Shown: piece after piece, positions 1 to 9,218 of the stretch
How positions within the stretch are numbered: the stretch's first letter is position 1
Layout of the letters: each line of letters begins with the position of its first letter
NCBI GenBank assembly: GCA_047606825.1
Contig: JASGDY010000123.1
Coordinates: forward strand, 1-55,667
Source: Rhizosphaericola sp047606825
GTDB taxonomy: Bacteria > Bacteroidota > Bacteroidia > Chitinophagales > Chitinophagaceae
Direction of reading: 5' to 3'
Length of the DNA: 55,667 nucleotides
Notes under the pieces: generated by a model
The model's input: only the letters and a program-made list of their open reading frames with translations
The model's database searches: none
Told to the model about the DNA's origin: nothing
Translations under genes and position numbers: made by a program

Positions 1-377
1 CCTCCCGCGCCAACGCTCCTTTTCGCTGTTTGCGGACGGGGACATTGGTGTATTGAGAAGGTCTATAGCGTTTTCTGTTGAATAATATAAACATAGGTTT
101 GGACTCCGGAAGCACGCCGTCCGACAGCGGAAGCGAGGCAGGGGAGCGGTGTTTTCTGCGGAGCAGTTGGAATCCTAAATAGTTTCAACAGCCAGCAAGA
201 GACGTTCCCGCAGCCGTAGCCGAACGGTTCAGCGCATTCATGATGTTTTTCCACAATAGGAAAATTTAGATGCGTTTCCCCTGTTTAGGGAAGGGTGAAC
301 GTTTTTATTGTTTGCATTCGTGTTTATTCCATGACGAGGTATGGGACGTTTATACTGTCAGCGTGGTATATCAACTT
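1..377. other. Left edge, no recognisable gene
   Basis: I see no supported gene here. The short open frames on either strand have no recognisable motif and no promoter signal. The small HExxH protein gene ends into this region from the right, so some of it is probably its 3' untranslated flank. Confidence 0.5.
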
Positions 378-659
378 TTAACTATCCTCCGCGTCTCTCG
401 CCTCTTTTTCCCACTTATTGTCGTGGTATCCATGACGCATTGTCTCCCATAGATACATCACTGAAAAACGCAATAGTCCATATCGCCGAAACTGCCGTAT
501 GTGCTGCATTTCATGGCGAAGCCAGCGCTCGTCCGCCAGGAAATCTTCCTTGGTGGTGTTGTAGAGGTATATCGTCTTGCCGATGGTGATAGCGACGCGT
601 CTACTCTTTAGTTTTCGGGCGGCAATCCTAGCGACAAACGCATTTTCCTTAATCTTCAT
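378..659 (-). CDS. Small HExxH-motif protein (DUF4157-like)
   Basis: A 93-residue basic protein. Its centre carries HEMQH (an HExxH zinc-metallopeptidase signature), then an aromatic segment with WE and HGY and a C-terminal EARDAE. From memory, short Bacteroidota proteins with this layout are annotated as DUF4157 or eCIS-core-like. The second Glu downstream (EARDAE) could be the third zinc ligand, but that is inference, as is any peptidase activity. There is no signal peptide. The start codon lies inside the last codons of the upstream kinase gene (11-nt overlap, ATGAAGATTAA), so translation is probably coupled to the kinase and the protein may belong to the same output. The substrate is unknown. 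Confidence 0.72.
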   Translation of the reverse strand: MKIKENAFVARIAARKLKSRRVAITIGKTIYLYNTTKEDFLADERWLRHEMQHIRQFRRYGLLRFSVMYLWETMRHGYHDNKWEKEARDAEDS

Positions 660-3600
660 GGGCTTTGTCCATTAAGGGAAATTTGACGTAAAAAGTCGTG
701 CCGACACCGACCTCGCTTTCAAAATAGATCGAGCCTCCGGCACGTTCGCATATACCTTTGCATATTGCCAGCCCCAGTCCGGTGCCGGAAGATTTGGTCG
801 TGAAGTTGGGTACAAATATTTTGTCTTTCATGTCGTCGGGAATGCCCGATCCATGGTCTTTTATGGACACAATCGTATGCCGGCCTTCCACTGTCTGCCT
901 GATATGTATGCACTTTTCCAGGCTGTCGGACGATGCTTCCAAGGCATTCTTTACCAGGTTGGTCAATACGCGGTTGACCTGCATCTGATCGGCGACGATA
1001 ATGGCGTCCTGTGGGGGCGTTTCCAGTGTGATGTCGAGCGTCTCGTCTGTTTTGTACAGGTTGACGATGGAGCGTAGGCTATTTTTCAGGTTCATAGCAA
1101 CAGGATTGGTATTGCTGATATTGGCAAACTGGCTGAAGTCGCCGGCTATTTTTGCGAGCTGGTCTATCTGGTCTATCAAGGTCCTGGTCACGTTTTGGCT
1201 CAGTTCGGCAGCATTGGGCGCGCCGGAGGCGATTGCCTTTCCGAGGTATTGGATGCTCAGCTTCATGGGAGTCAGAGGGTTCTTTATTTCATGTGCAACC
1301 TGCCGCGCCATTTCCTGCCAAGCCTCTTCCCTTTCCGATTTGGCGAGGGCTTCCACACTTTCGGAAAGCTTTTGCAGCATGGTGTTGTAGCCTTGTACGA
1401 GTGCACCGATTTCGTCGCTGCGTTTGTAGTTGATGGGCTCATTTTTTCCGGTAAGGTTGAGGAATTTCATTTTTTTCTCGACAATCGCAAACGCTGTCGT
1501 AATCTGCCTGGTCAGGCGCAAGGCCATGAAACCCGCGAGGATGAAAATCAACGCATTGAGGTTGATGATTGTAACAAGAAAACTGGAAATCTGCTGGCGT
1601 ACCTCATTCTGCGAGTTGAGGTACGGAATGTTGAGGTACGCAATGTCGTTGCCCTGTGCGTCCTGCAAGGGAAAATAGATGCTGGAAAATTTGAAATTAC
1701 CAATCTGTTCATCATCGGTATATTCCAGCCGATCCCTGTTGCGCAGCATAAAGAAAGCCTTGGGATTCATCAGCGAATTGAAGAAACCGTTGCCATATAT
1801 CGTAGGCTGCGTGGACGCCATAAGCGTCCCGTCCATGTTGTAATAATTGATGTCGAGATTGTTCAAGGCCGCTATCTGTAATACTTTTTTGGCAAAATCG
1901 TCCAACGATGTGTTTTCGTTGGCAAACGAATCGTCGTCTATTTCTTCCAACAAGTCGTTTTTGATACTGTTTTCCGTCTCCATGGAAACAATACGGGCCG
2001 ATTTGGACAATTTCACTTTGTTTGTTTCCCGAAACTGCGCCAAGAAAAAAGTAACGGTAGATATGCTCACGACCAAGAAGGCAAAAAGGCTTAGGAATAT
2101 AATCGTTCCCTGCATCCTACGGTTGATCGTCAACCGCAGGATACGTTTGAGGTATCGCACGTTAAATCCCGTAAATACAAAGTAAATCAACAAATAGCCC
2201 AAGCATATCGCTATAATCGCAGAACAGAAGATATAGGCAAACAAGGTCACAAAATCCAGCCACACGTTCATCTGCTTGACGACGACGATGACCTTCTTGT
2301 CCCCAGCCTTGAACCAGAGCTTGCTGCCCTGGGTCGTGTGTTCCTCCAAAAAGTAGCTGCTCATAAAGTTTGGGGGCTTTATCGTTGCCGAATAACCGCC
2401 GTCAAGATAGCTGGTAACTAATTTGTTGTTGTAATAGATAGCGTAGGAATAGTCGTTGTTGATGTCGCCGGGCAACGACTTGGAGGTATTGAACAGACGC
2501 ACGTCGAGCTGATTGTCGGAGTAACGCAGTGGCCGCACAAGTATAAAGGCATAAGCAGTCATGCTGTCTACCACGTTTTGCATTTTTTTCCGATAAATGT
2601 AGCTGAACTGGTCGGGTTTGCTGTCATTGTAGTACAGATCGGCAATGTCGGTATGCTTTCCCAACATCTGGATATTGTTCTGCAAGGTCTCAAATGTAGT
2701 ACCGTCGGTATTGAACAAGGGTCTTTTCAGGCTGTCGTAAGTATAGATGCTCGTTCGGTACCTGTTGAGATACCCAGAAAAATAGTCGTTGGTAATCTTG
2801 TATTTTACGGCGGCGTTCTGGTTTTGGTTATAAAGCGTTTTTATCCCATTTTGCAGAAAATAAGAATTGAAACTGTTGATGGCCATGTGCAACAGTATTT
2901 CGCCGGTCTCGTCCGAACGCATGGACAGGTTTTCCGCAAAAAACTCTCGATACTTGAGTTCCAGTTGACGATATTCCGTATAGATGACAATACTCAACGA
3001 TGCACTCAAAAACAATACGAACGACAAAAAAATCGGAGACACTACAAATTCCTTCCTAAACTTGTGCCAAGACTGGTCACATATCGCAGCAAACACAATC
3101 AGCCATATCGTCGCCAGGAAATCACTCTCCACCGTATCCGCATTACTCAATACCAAACCCAACACGATACCCGTCAAGGCGATGATAATCGTCCTTAGAA
3201 AAAGGGAATATCCCAAAGACTTCGACGGCCACAGGCACAACTGGCATAGCTGTACATAACACCAGATAAATATGGACAACGCCACGAAACACACGACCGT
3301 GTATTTGTCCATGGAAAAGAAATTGGTCACGTTGAAAGACACCTGAGAATCCATGACCAAACTGCGAATCAACCGGACGAATTCAATCGTTGCCACTGTC
3401 AGCAATACCAGACAGGCTACGGCGATGCTGTTGCTGTACCGCCATAGCCGCTGCGAAAACGGGGTACGCTGCAATGACGTAACATTCTTTCTGACAAAAC
3501 TGGTCAGCCACCACAACAGCAACATGTTGACGACCAGATCGCCCAGCGAACGGTGTAGCCAACTCGTGGCATATATCAATGGGTCAAACAGCTCGTACAT

Positions 3601-4437
3601 CCGAAACGTAAACGGAAAGGCAATATAATAAGACAGCAGCCGCGCCCCCAACACCACACCCGACAAGATACCAAAACCTGCATAGAATCCACGCCTGACG
3701 ACGACCCGCCTCGCGTAGCGGTCTATCAATGTCAAGGCAATCAGCAAAGCACTTATTTTCAACACAAGGGAGAGTGTGTCCAGTTTGTAAATGCTGTCAC
3801 TGTCTGCCGGTTCGATATGGTAAAGCACCTGCCCTGTTTCGTTGACGATCGGCGTACCTGTATTGGCGATTTTGTACCGCTGCCCTAGGTTGGGATAGCC
3901 GTCAAACTGGCTTTTCAGCAGGTTGCTCGTCTGGGGATATTCCCAATATACAGGTATCACCCCGATGACCCGGTATATGTCCGTGCCAACATACAACGTA
4001 TTGTTGATCTGCTCAAAGAATCCTTTGTTGTTGGAAACCGCGTATGCGCCGTCGCCTTGTCGCAATATGGACTCGTTGACGTCCAGACGCGAATTGTTCC
4101 AGAACACCAACAACGGATTACCGATGTCATTGAGTTTGTACACAAAGATTCCGATAGGCAGGTCTTCTATGCTCAAGTCCACGGCACTGCTTGGGTCATC
4201 GGTATTTTTGGCGACTTGCCTGACATGTAGACCATCGTTGACGAACTTATAAAAAATGGATTCTTTCTTTCTAAGCGCACTTTCCAGACTGGACTTGACG
4301 CGAGAGAGGTTGGCATTGTATGCCAAAAAATGGGAATTGACCAATGCTGCCAAGTACAGCACGATAGCCACTGCCAGCCATAACTGCCACTTGCTCCATT
4401 TCTTCCATTTGATATGTGTTACAGATATTTTGTTCAT
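649..4437 (-). CDS. NtrY-like membrane sensor histidine kinase
   Basis: A 1262-residue inner-membrane kinase. A TM helix near residues 15-37 is followed by an extracytoplasmic domain, then a cluster of hydrophobic helices (roughly 220-490), a second extracytoplasmic stretch, another TM pair, a Cache-like loop (about 840-970), a last TM and a HAMP segment. The C-terminal catalytic part has the H-box HEIKNPLTPMKL (His about 1049), the N-box NLVKNALEA, a DHGSGIP G1 box and GTGLGLAI G2. The HEIKNPLTP form is typical of the NtrY class. It would autophosphorylate and pass phosphate to a response regulator, but none is encoded next to it, so the partner is unlinked. It starts right after mazG stops and overlaps the small HExxH gene, suggesting an operon. 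The length is well above a standard NtrY (about 750), as seen in Chitinophagaceae-type kinases. Confidence 0.93.
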   Translation of the reverse strand: MNKISVTHIKWKKWSKWQLWLAVAIVLYLAALVNSHFLAYNANLSRVKSSLESALRKKESIFYKFVNDGLHVRQVAKNTDDPSSAVDLSIEDLPIGIFVYKLNDIGNPLLVFWNNSRLDVNESILRQGDGAYAVSNNKGFFEQINNTLYVGTDIYRVIGVIPVYWEYPQTSNLLKSQFDGYPNLGQRYKIANTGTPIVNETGQVLYHIEPADSDSIYKLDTLSLVLKISALLIALTLIDRYARRVVVRRGFYAGFGILSGVVLGARLLSYYIAFPFTFRMYELFDPLIYATSWLHRSLGDLVVNMLLLWWLTSFVRKNVTSLQRTPFSQRLWRYSNSIAVACLVLLTVATIEFVRLIRSLVMDSQVSFNVTNFFSMDKYTVVCFVALSIFIWCYVQLCQLCLWPSKSLGYSLFLRTIIIALTGIVLGLVLSNADTVESDFLATIWLIVFAAICDQSWHKFRKEFVVSPIFLSFVLFLSASLSIVIYTEYRQLELKYREFFAENLSMRSDETGEILLHMAINSFNSYFLQNGIKTLYNQNQNAAVKYKITNDYFSGYLNRYRTSIYTYDSLKRPLFNTDGTTFETLQNNIQMLGKHTDIADLYYNDSKPDQFSYIYRKKMQNVVDSMTAYAFILVRPLRYSDNQLDVRLFNTSKSLPGDINNDYSYAIYYNNKLVTSYLDGGYSATIKPPNFMSSYFLEEHTTQGSKLWFKAGDKKVIVVVKQMNVWLDFVTLFAYIFCSAIIAICLGYLLIYFVFTGFNVRYLKRILRLTINRRMQGTIIFLSLFAFLVVSISTVTFFLAQFRETNKVKLSKSARIVSMETENSIKNDLLEEIDDDSFANENTSLDDFAKKVLQIAALNNLDINYYNMDGTLMASTQPTIYGNGFFNSLMNPKAFFMLRNRDRLEYTDDEQIGNFKFSSIYFPLQDAQGNDIAYLNIPYLNSQNEVRQQISSFLVTIINLNALIFILAGFMALRLTRQITTAFAIVEKKMKFLNLTGKNEPINYKRSDEIGALVQGYNTMLQKLSESVEALAKSEREEAWQEMARQVAHEIKNPLTPMKLSIQYLGKAIASGAPNAAELSQNVTRTLIDQIDQLAKIAGDFSQFANISNTNPVAMNLKNSLRSIVNLYKTDETLDITLETPPQDAIIVADQMQVNRVLTNLVKNALEASSDSLEKCIHIRQTVEGRHTIVSIKDHGSGIPDDMKDKIFVPNFTTKSSGTGLGLAICKGICERAGGSIYFESEVGVGTTFYVKFPLMDKAHED

Positions 4438-5202
4438 TTATCGTAATGCACTTTTGGCCTTGTCCCAGAGGGTATCCATTTCTGCCAGCGACAGATTTTC
4501 CAGATGGACGTCTTGCTTGCGGGCTTCCGCTTCCATGTAGGTAAAACGGTCTTTAAACTTTTTGTTGGTCCTTTCCAGTGCGGACTCAGCGTCTATATTC
4601 AAAAATCGTGCATAGTTGATAAGCGCAAACATCAAATCCCCAAATTCTTCCTCGATATGCCGTTGGGACTGCGCTTGCTCCGCGTCGTGCAGCTCTTGGA
4701 TTTCCTCTTCGACTTTCTTCCAGACGTCTGCCTTGTTTTCCCATTCAAATCCGATATGCGCGGCTTTTTCCTGTATGCGGGTCGCCTTGACGACGGCGGG
4801 CAGGGATTGCGGGACGCCTGAAAGGATGGATTTTTTGCCCTCCTTTTCCAATTTGATGCGTTGCCAGTTGAGCTTGACGTCGTCCTCGTTGTCCACCTTA
4901 ACGTCACCGTAGATATGTGGATGGCGGACAATCATTTTTTCCGAAATCGCCGTCAGCACGTCGGCAAACGTAAACTGGTCTTTTTCCCTCGCGATACGTG
5001 CATAGAAAAGGAGGTGCAGCAGGATGTCGCCAAGTTCACCTTTCAGCTCGTCCCAGTTTTCGTCCAGTATGGCGTCGCCCAGTTCGTAGGTTTCCTCTAT
5101 GGTCAAAGGACGCAGCGTCTGGATGGTCTGTTTTTGGTCCCAAGGGCATTTTTCGCGGAGCTCGTCCATGATTTGTGTCAACCGAATGAATTTCGATTCC
5201 AT
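4438..5202 (-). CDS. mazG: Nucleoside triphosphate pyrophosphohydrolase MazG
   Basis: A 254-residue two-domain MazG. It hydrolyses (d)NTPs to NMP and pyrophosphate, cleaning the nucleotide pool. Visible motifs: CPWDQKQT near residue 21, EETYELGDAI (the EExxE metal-binding motif) and a later GDLLLHLLFYARIA-type ExxD helix, repeated in the C-terminal half as EEEFGDLMFALINYAR. I chose the ATG at 5202 because homology begins there and AGGAAG lies just upstream. The same frame is open to 5424, but that extension has no family resemblance and crosses a probable -7 box at 5351-5358. The gene is immediately followed by the kinase (stop to start without a gap), so the two probably share a transcript. 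Confidence 0.95.
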   Translation of the reverse strand: MESKFIRLTQIMDELREKCPWDQKQTIQTLRPLTIEETYELGDAILDENWDELKGELGDILLHLLFYARIAREKDQFTFADVLTAISEKMIVRHPHIYGDVKVDNEDDVKLNWQRIKLEKEGKKSILSGVPQSLPAVVKATRIQEKAAHIGFEWENKADVWKKVEEEIQELHDAEQAQSQRHIEEEFGDLMFALINYARFLNIDAESALERTNKKFKDRFTYMEAEARKQDVHLENLSLAEMDTLWDKAKSALR

Positions 5203-5350
5203 GTTTTCTTCCTGTAGCATCTTGTGTATTGCAAATGATGGTTTATAATTAGGGCGTGAGGCGTGCGGTTTGAGGAGATCCATACCGACGACTGATAACT
5301 GACTACCTGTTTCTTTCCGTCCTCTCTTTCCGACTGCTCTATCCACTGCC

Positions 5351-5358
5351 CAAAGATA
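5351..5358 (-). promoter_or_regulatory. TAnnTTTG -7 box for mazG
   Basis: On the minus strand this reads TATCTTTG, an exact match to the Bacteroidota -7 consensus, about 150 nt before the mazG start. No clear -33 element was identified, so this is moderate support. Confidence 0.4.
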
Positions 5359-5776
5359 CTTCCGCAATATACATTTATAGACGAAACAGGAAAAAATGGA
5401 ATGTAAAGACACTCGATCGTGCATCTTTGTGTTCTTGCGCGTCGCAGGAATGGCCGTAACAGGTTGACAGTTTTTATTGCGTATTTATATCTGATAAGTA
5501 CTAATGCATATTTACCTTAGATTAATTCAATTAGGAATCTTATTTATATGGCGTAAAATATCACCCGCCGCCGCAGGGTGACATTTTTATCGCCCTATGA
5601 AAATCTGGACTATTCTCACCGAAGACGAAGAAAACAAAGATAAATTCACCCTTTCATGCGATATGATTAATCTAAAATAATCGCAATTTCATACTTATCT
5701 GACGCTACGTGTGACTATAAAACACCTTCAACTTTCAATTTCTCATTGTTTACTAAGATATTGTATGGAAAAATAA
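5359..5776. other. Intergenic between divergent mazG and tetR
   Basis: No supported gene. It contains a hairpin at 5561-5581 (TCACCC and GGGTGA arms around a GCCGCCGCA loop, followed by five Ts on the plus strand), and directly after it a possible 27-codon frame at 5597-5680. The rest is AT-rich and probably upstream regulatory DNA for tetR. Confidence 0.45.
5597..5680 (+). CDS. Possible small ORF, 27 residues
   Basis: ATG at 5597, TAA at 5678. The peptide is acidic in its middle (TEDEENKDK) and resembles nothing I recognise. It follows a GC-rich hairpin and precedes the TetR operator. There is no ribosome-binding site, and length alone does not exceed chance, so this is a weak call. Confidence 0.15.
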   Translation: MKIWTILTEDEENKDKFTLSCDMINLK

Positions 5777-5814
5777 TTAAACGCTTGTTTAATTCAAACA
5801 ATTGTTTAATTTTG
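5777..5814 (+). promoter_or_regulatory. tetR promoter with two tandem operator copies
   Basis: Two 16-nt near-palindromes lie in tandem, TTAAACGCTTGTTTAA (5777-5792) and TCAAACAATTGTTTAA (5794-5809); the second contains the perfect palindrome AAACAATTGTTT (5796-5807). A -7 box TAATTTTG (5807-5814) overlaps the second copy, and a TTG at 5785-5787 inside the first sits at the right distance for a -33 element. A repressor bound here would block the promoter, which fits autoregulation by the TetR protein encoded 9 nt downstream. Binding itself is inferred. Confidence 0.75.
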
Positions 5815-5822
5815 CGCCTGCT

Positions 5823-6458
5823 ATGAACAGCGATGTATCCATGAATTGCAAAAAGGTCCAGATATTGGACGCCGCGACGGAAGTCTTTTCCAATAAAGGT
5901 TTTGATGGTGCGTCCATACGTGAACTGGCGTCCGCTGCCAATGTCAATATTGCGATGATCAACTATTACTTTGGTTCCAAGGAAAAGCTTTTCAACGAAC
6001 TAGTACGCTACCACTCAGAATACATGTATTCCAGAATGACGGAGATTGTGGAGCGTACCGACATTTCCTATTTGGAAAAAGTCTACCACATCATCGATCT
6101 ACAAGTCGAAAAGCTGGCGAAAAACAGGAATTTCCACAAATTGATCCACCACGAGATCATGCTCAACCAGCGCAACGAGGTGAGTGAGAGCATCCAACAG
6201 ATTATCAGCAGGAACAGCGAACTGACCAGAAGCATTATCGAAGGTGGCATTCGTAGCGGCGAGTTCCGTAAAGTCGATGCGGAGCTGACGCTCTCCGCGC
6301 TTTATGGAACCATTAACCAATTGTTCCTTTCCAGGACGATTTGTAAGATTATTTTGCAGATCGACCCTGCCGACCAGGATCCTTTCCGACCCGAACTCAA
6401 ACAGCGCGTGGTCGCTTATCTCAAGGACTTGATGGAACATTACCTGATTAAAAGATAA
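5823..6458 (+). CDS. TetR-family transcriptional regulator
   Basis: A 211-residue repressor. Residues about 10-60 form the TetR DNA-binding domain: ILDAATEVFSNKGFDGAS, then IRELASAANVN and MINYYFGSKEKLF, the usual helix-turn-helix ending in YYxF.SKE.L. The rest is a helical ligand-binding and dimerisation domain. The start is ATG 5823; a TTG upstream in frame lies inside the promoter and cannot be used. The -7 box ends 8 nt before this ATG, so the message would be nearly leaderless. ATG 5841 is an alternative. It precedes an EmrA/EmrB/TolC-like exporter by 66 nt in the same direction, so it most likely represses itself and the pump until an exported compound binds. Confidence 0.93.
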   Translation: MNSDVSMNCKKVQILDAATEVFSNKGFDGASIRELASAANVNIAMINYYFGSKEKLFNELVRYHSEYMYSRMTEIVERTDISYLEKVYHIIDLQVEKLAKNRNFHKLIHHEIMLNQRNEVSESIQQIISRNSELTRSIIEGGIRSGEFRKVDAELTLSALYGTINQLFLSRTICKIILQIDPADQDPFRPELKQRVVAYLKDLMEHYLIKR

Positions 6459-6524
6459 CAAGACTTTGTTCCATACTCATAGACAATCGATCAAAAAACA
6501 ATACACACTACCCAACTAAAAATA

Positions 6525-7580
6525 ATGGATACACAAGAAACAACAGAACCAATCCGTAAAAAGAAATCAGCCGTCCGCCTGGTCATACTGGTGGTATTGG
6601 CGATTGCCATCATCTTCTTTGCATGGAAAAAAATATCCTTTGCACTCAACCACGAAACAACGGACGATGCACAGATCTCCACGCAGATCACGCCCATACT
6701 GCCGCGTGTCTCCGGCTACCTCAAAGAAATCTACGTCAACGACTATGACAGTGTCAAAGCCGGACAGCTCGTGGCCGTCATCGACGACGCTGACCTCGTG
6801 ACGGAACTCAAAGAAATGGAAGCCTCCCTCCAGGCATCCGAAGCCGACCTGCTCAACGCCAAGGCCGGACTGAACAACGCCCAAGTGTCCATCGTGCCGA
6901 GCAAAGGCAACATCGACCTCACCGACGTCAAAATCAAACAGGCAGAGGAAGACTACCAAAGAAACCTCAACCTCTACAACGAGCAGGCCATCACCAAAAA
7001 ACAACTGGACGACAGTCGCTACGCACTGGAAGCATTGCAGCAGCAAAAAAACAACAACGCGGGCGACTTACAGACCGTCAGGTCCCGCGTCAATATCCAG
7101 ACGGCGAACATCGCCAAGGCAGAAGCTGCCATCAAGGCGCAGCAGGCGCGCATCGACCAGCAGAAACTTAAGATTTCCTACACAAAAATTTATTCCCCCA
7201 TCACGGGAAAACTAGGTAAAAACAATGTCACTGTGGGCCAGATGATACAGGCCGGTACGCCGATATTCTCCGTTGTCAACGACTCCACATTTTGGGTTGT
7301 CGCCAATTTTAAGGAGACGCAGATCAAGACTTTCCGTCCAGGTATGACGGCCGATATCGAACTGGACGCGTATCCCGGCCAGAAACTGGAAGGCACCATC
7401 TCCAGTATCAGCCTCGCAACGGGCGCGCAGTTTGCCCTGCTGCCTCCGGACAATGCCAGCGGCAACTTTGTCAAGGTAACACAGCGCGTACCCGTCAAGA
7501 TTGATATCAAGGACGTCAAAGCACATAAAGACATTCTTAGAAACGGATTGTCGGCCTACATCATCGTCCCAACCAAATAG
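6525..7580 (+). CDS. HlyD/EmrA-type periplasmic adaptor
   Basis: A 351-residue membrane-fusion protein. A single TM anchor (about residues 15-35) follows a short basic cytoplasmic tail. Next come TTDDAQISTQITPILPRVSG (the biotinyl-lipoyl-like half typical of EmrA), a long coiled-coil hairpin (about 90-215) and the returning lipoyl and beta-barrel part with KIYSPITGKLG and VVANFKETQI. It bridges the inner-membrane MFS pump to the outer-membrane channel. It lies between tetR and the MFS gene, with 6 nt to the latter, so it is co-transcribed. Substrates are likely hydrophobic drugs or uncouplers by analogy with EmrA, but not shown here. Confidence 0.95.
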   Translation: MDTQETTEPIRKKKSAVRLVILVVLAIAIIFFAWKKISFALNHETTDDAQISTQITPILPRVSGYLKEIYVNDYDSVKAGQLVAVIDDADLVTELKEMEASLQASEADLLNAKAGLNNAQVSIVPSKGNIDLTDVKIKQAEEDYQRNLNLYNEQAITKKQLDDSRYALEALQQQKNNNAGDLQTVRSRVNIQTANIAKAEAAIKAQQARIDQQKLKISYTKIYSPITGKLGKNNVTVGQMIQAGTPIFSVVNDSTFWVVANFKETQIKTFRPGMTADIELDAYPGQKLEGTISSISLATGAQFALLPPDNASGNFVKVTQRVPVKIDIKDVKAHKDILRNGLSAYIIVPTK

Positions 7581-7586
7581 ACCAAT

Positions 7587-9164
7587 ATGCCAGCGAAAGG
7601 ATTCAGTAAATTTATCATTGTCCTGACGACCATCACGGCCGCGGTCATGGAGTTGATCGACACTTCTATCGTGAACGTGGCGCTCAACGACATGGCTGGG
7701 AGCCTGGGTGTAAGCATCGAGGACGTAAGCTGGGTCATCACGTCGTATGCGATTGCCAACGTCATCATCATACCGTTGACGGGTTTTCTGGCGGAATATT
7801 TCGGTCGGAAAAACTACTATCTGGTGTCGATGATCATATTTACGGTAGCCTCCTACATGTGCGCCGAATCGACCAGCCTCGTGGAGATAGTGGTTTGGCG
7901 GTTTATACAAGGTATGGGCGGCGGCGCGTTGTTGTCCACTTCACAGGCGATATTGTTCGGCGCGTTTGAGAAAAAAGACCAGCCCATCGCGGCAGGGATT
8001 TTTGGGATGGGGCTGGTGTTGGGACCGACGCTGGGTCCGACATTGGGCGGTTATATCATCGAAAACGGCAGTTGGCCGGAGATTTTCATGATCAACATCC
8101 CCATCGGTGTCATTGCGTCCATCCTTACTTTTTTCTTTATCGAGAAACAGCCGGACGAAGGCAAAAACAAAAAAGGCATCTACATCGACTATCCCGGCAT
8201 CGGCCTGTTGGCGGCAGGTATCGGTTGCCTACAATATGTATTGGAAAGAGGCGAGACCGAAGACTGGTTTAGTAGTCCGTCCATCCGTATCTGCTCGGTT
8301 ATTGCAGCTATCGGTTTGATTGGCTTTGTCTGGCGCGAATTGTCCATGAAGAAAAAGCCGGCCGTCAACCTCAAAGTATTGGGTAACAAAAACCTGGCGT
8401 TGACGACTGTTTTGACTTTTGTAAGTGGGTTTGGGCTGTTTACGTCCGTATTTGTATATCCTGTATTTGCGCAGCGCGTCGTCGGGTTTACGGCTTACTA
8501 TACGGGACTTGCGTTGCTTGCGCCTACATTGATTGGTGTCATGTTGATGCCCGTCATCGGTAAGGCCATGAGCAAGGGAGCTCCGGCACAACCCTTTGTT
8601 TTCGGAGGTTTCCTGTTTTTTGCGGCCTATTGCTGGGAAACCTCCAAGCTGGGTCCGGATTTGACAATATGGGACTTCTTTGTGCCTTTGGCGCTCCGGG
8701 CGTTCGGGATGGCATTTATCAACCTGCCGCTCATCAACCAGGCGGTCGTCGGTCTCGCTCCCAAGGATTATGCGGCCGGTATTGCCCTCAACAACATGAT
8801 ACGCCAACTAGGCGGTGCTTTTGGCATAGCGGTCGCCAACATTTATATCCGACAGGAATACATGCAGCACCGCAGCGACCTTCTGTCCAATATACCTGCC
8901 GATTCGCCGCGACTGATGGAAAGGGTTAACCAGTATGCCCAAGGCTTCATAAGCAAAGGTGCTGATGCTGCGACGGCATTGAAAAGGGCATACCACATCA
9001 TCGACCTTTCGGTGGAAAAGCAGGCTTACTACCTGTCCTACATGGATACTTTCCGGGTGATTGCGTTGTTTTTTATATGCGCAATCCCGCTGATATTTTT
9101 CCTGAAAAGAAGAAAGAAAACGCCGCAAGCAGCAGGTGACGATGTTTCGCTGTCGGCGCATTAG
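7587..9164 (+). CDS. DHA2-family MFS drug exporter (EmrB/QacA type)
   Basis: A 525-residue inner-membrane proton antiporter with about 14 predicted TM helices, as in DHA2 rather than 12-TM DHA1. TM1 carries MELIDTSIVNVAL (motif D1 of the family), the loop after TM2 has GFLAEYFGRKNYYL (motif A) and TM5 has GLVLGPTLGPTLGG (motif C, specific to exporters). The C-terminus ends in a basic tail. It exchanges protons for a cationic or lipophilic substrate and hands it to the adaptor encoded 6 nt upstream. Confidence 0.96.
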   Translation: MPAKGFSKFIIVLTTITAAVMELIDTSIVNVALNDMAGSLGVSIEDVSWVITSYAIANVIIIPLTGFLAEYFGRKNYYLVSMIIFTVASYMCAESTSLVEIVVWRFIQGMGGGALLSTSQAILFGAFEKKDQPIAAGIFGMGLVLGPTLGPTLGGYIIENGSWPEIFMINIPIGVIASILTFFFIEKQPDEGKNKKGIYIDYPGIGLLAAGIGCLQYVLERGETEDWFSSPSIRICSVIAAIGLIGFVWRELSMKKKPAVNLKVLGNKNLALTTVLTFVSGFGLFTSVFVYPVFAQRVVGFTAYYTGLALLAPTLIGVMLMPVIGKAMSKGAPAQPFVFGGFLFFAAYCWETSKLGPDLTIWDFFVPLALRAFGMAFINLPLINQAVVGLAPKDYAAGIALNNMIRQLGGAFGIAVANIYIRQEYMQHRSDLLSNIPADSPRLMERVNQYAQGFISKGADAATALKRAYHIIDLSVEKQAYYLSYMDTFRVIALFFICAIPLIFFLKRRKKTPQAAGDDVSLSAH

Positions 9165-9218
9165 TAAAGTAAAAGGTTAAAACAAAAAAGCAATTAGCCA
9201 ACAGCTAAAAAACAAAAG

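Noticed and set aside
5203..5424. Longer N-terminus for MazG
   Set aside because: The extra 74 codons have no MazG resemblance and cross a probable promoter; the ATG at 5202 has an AGGAAG site.
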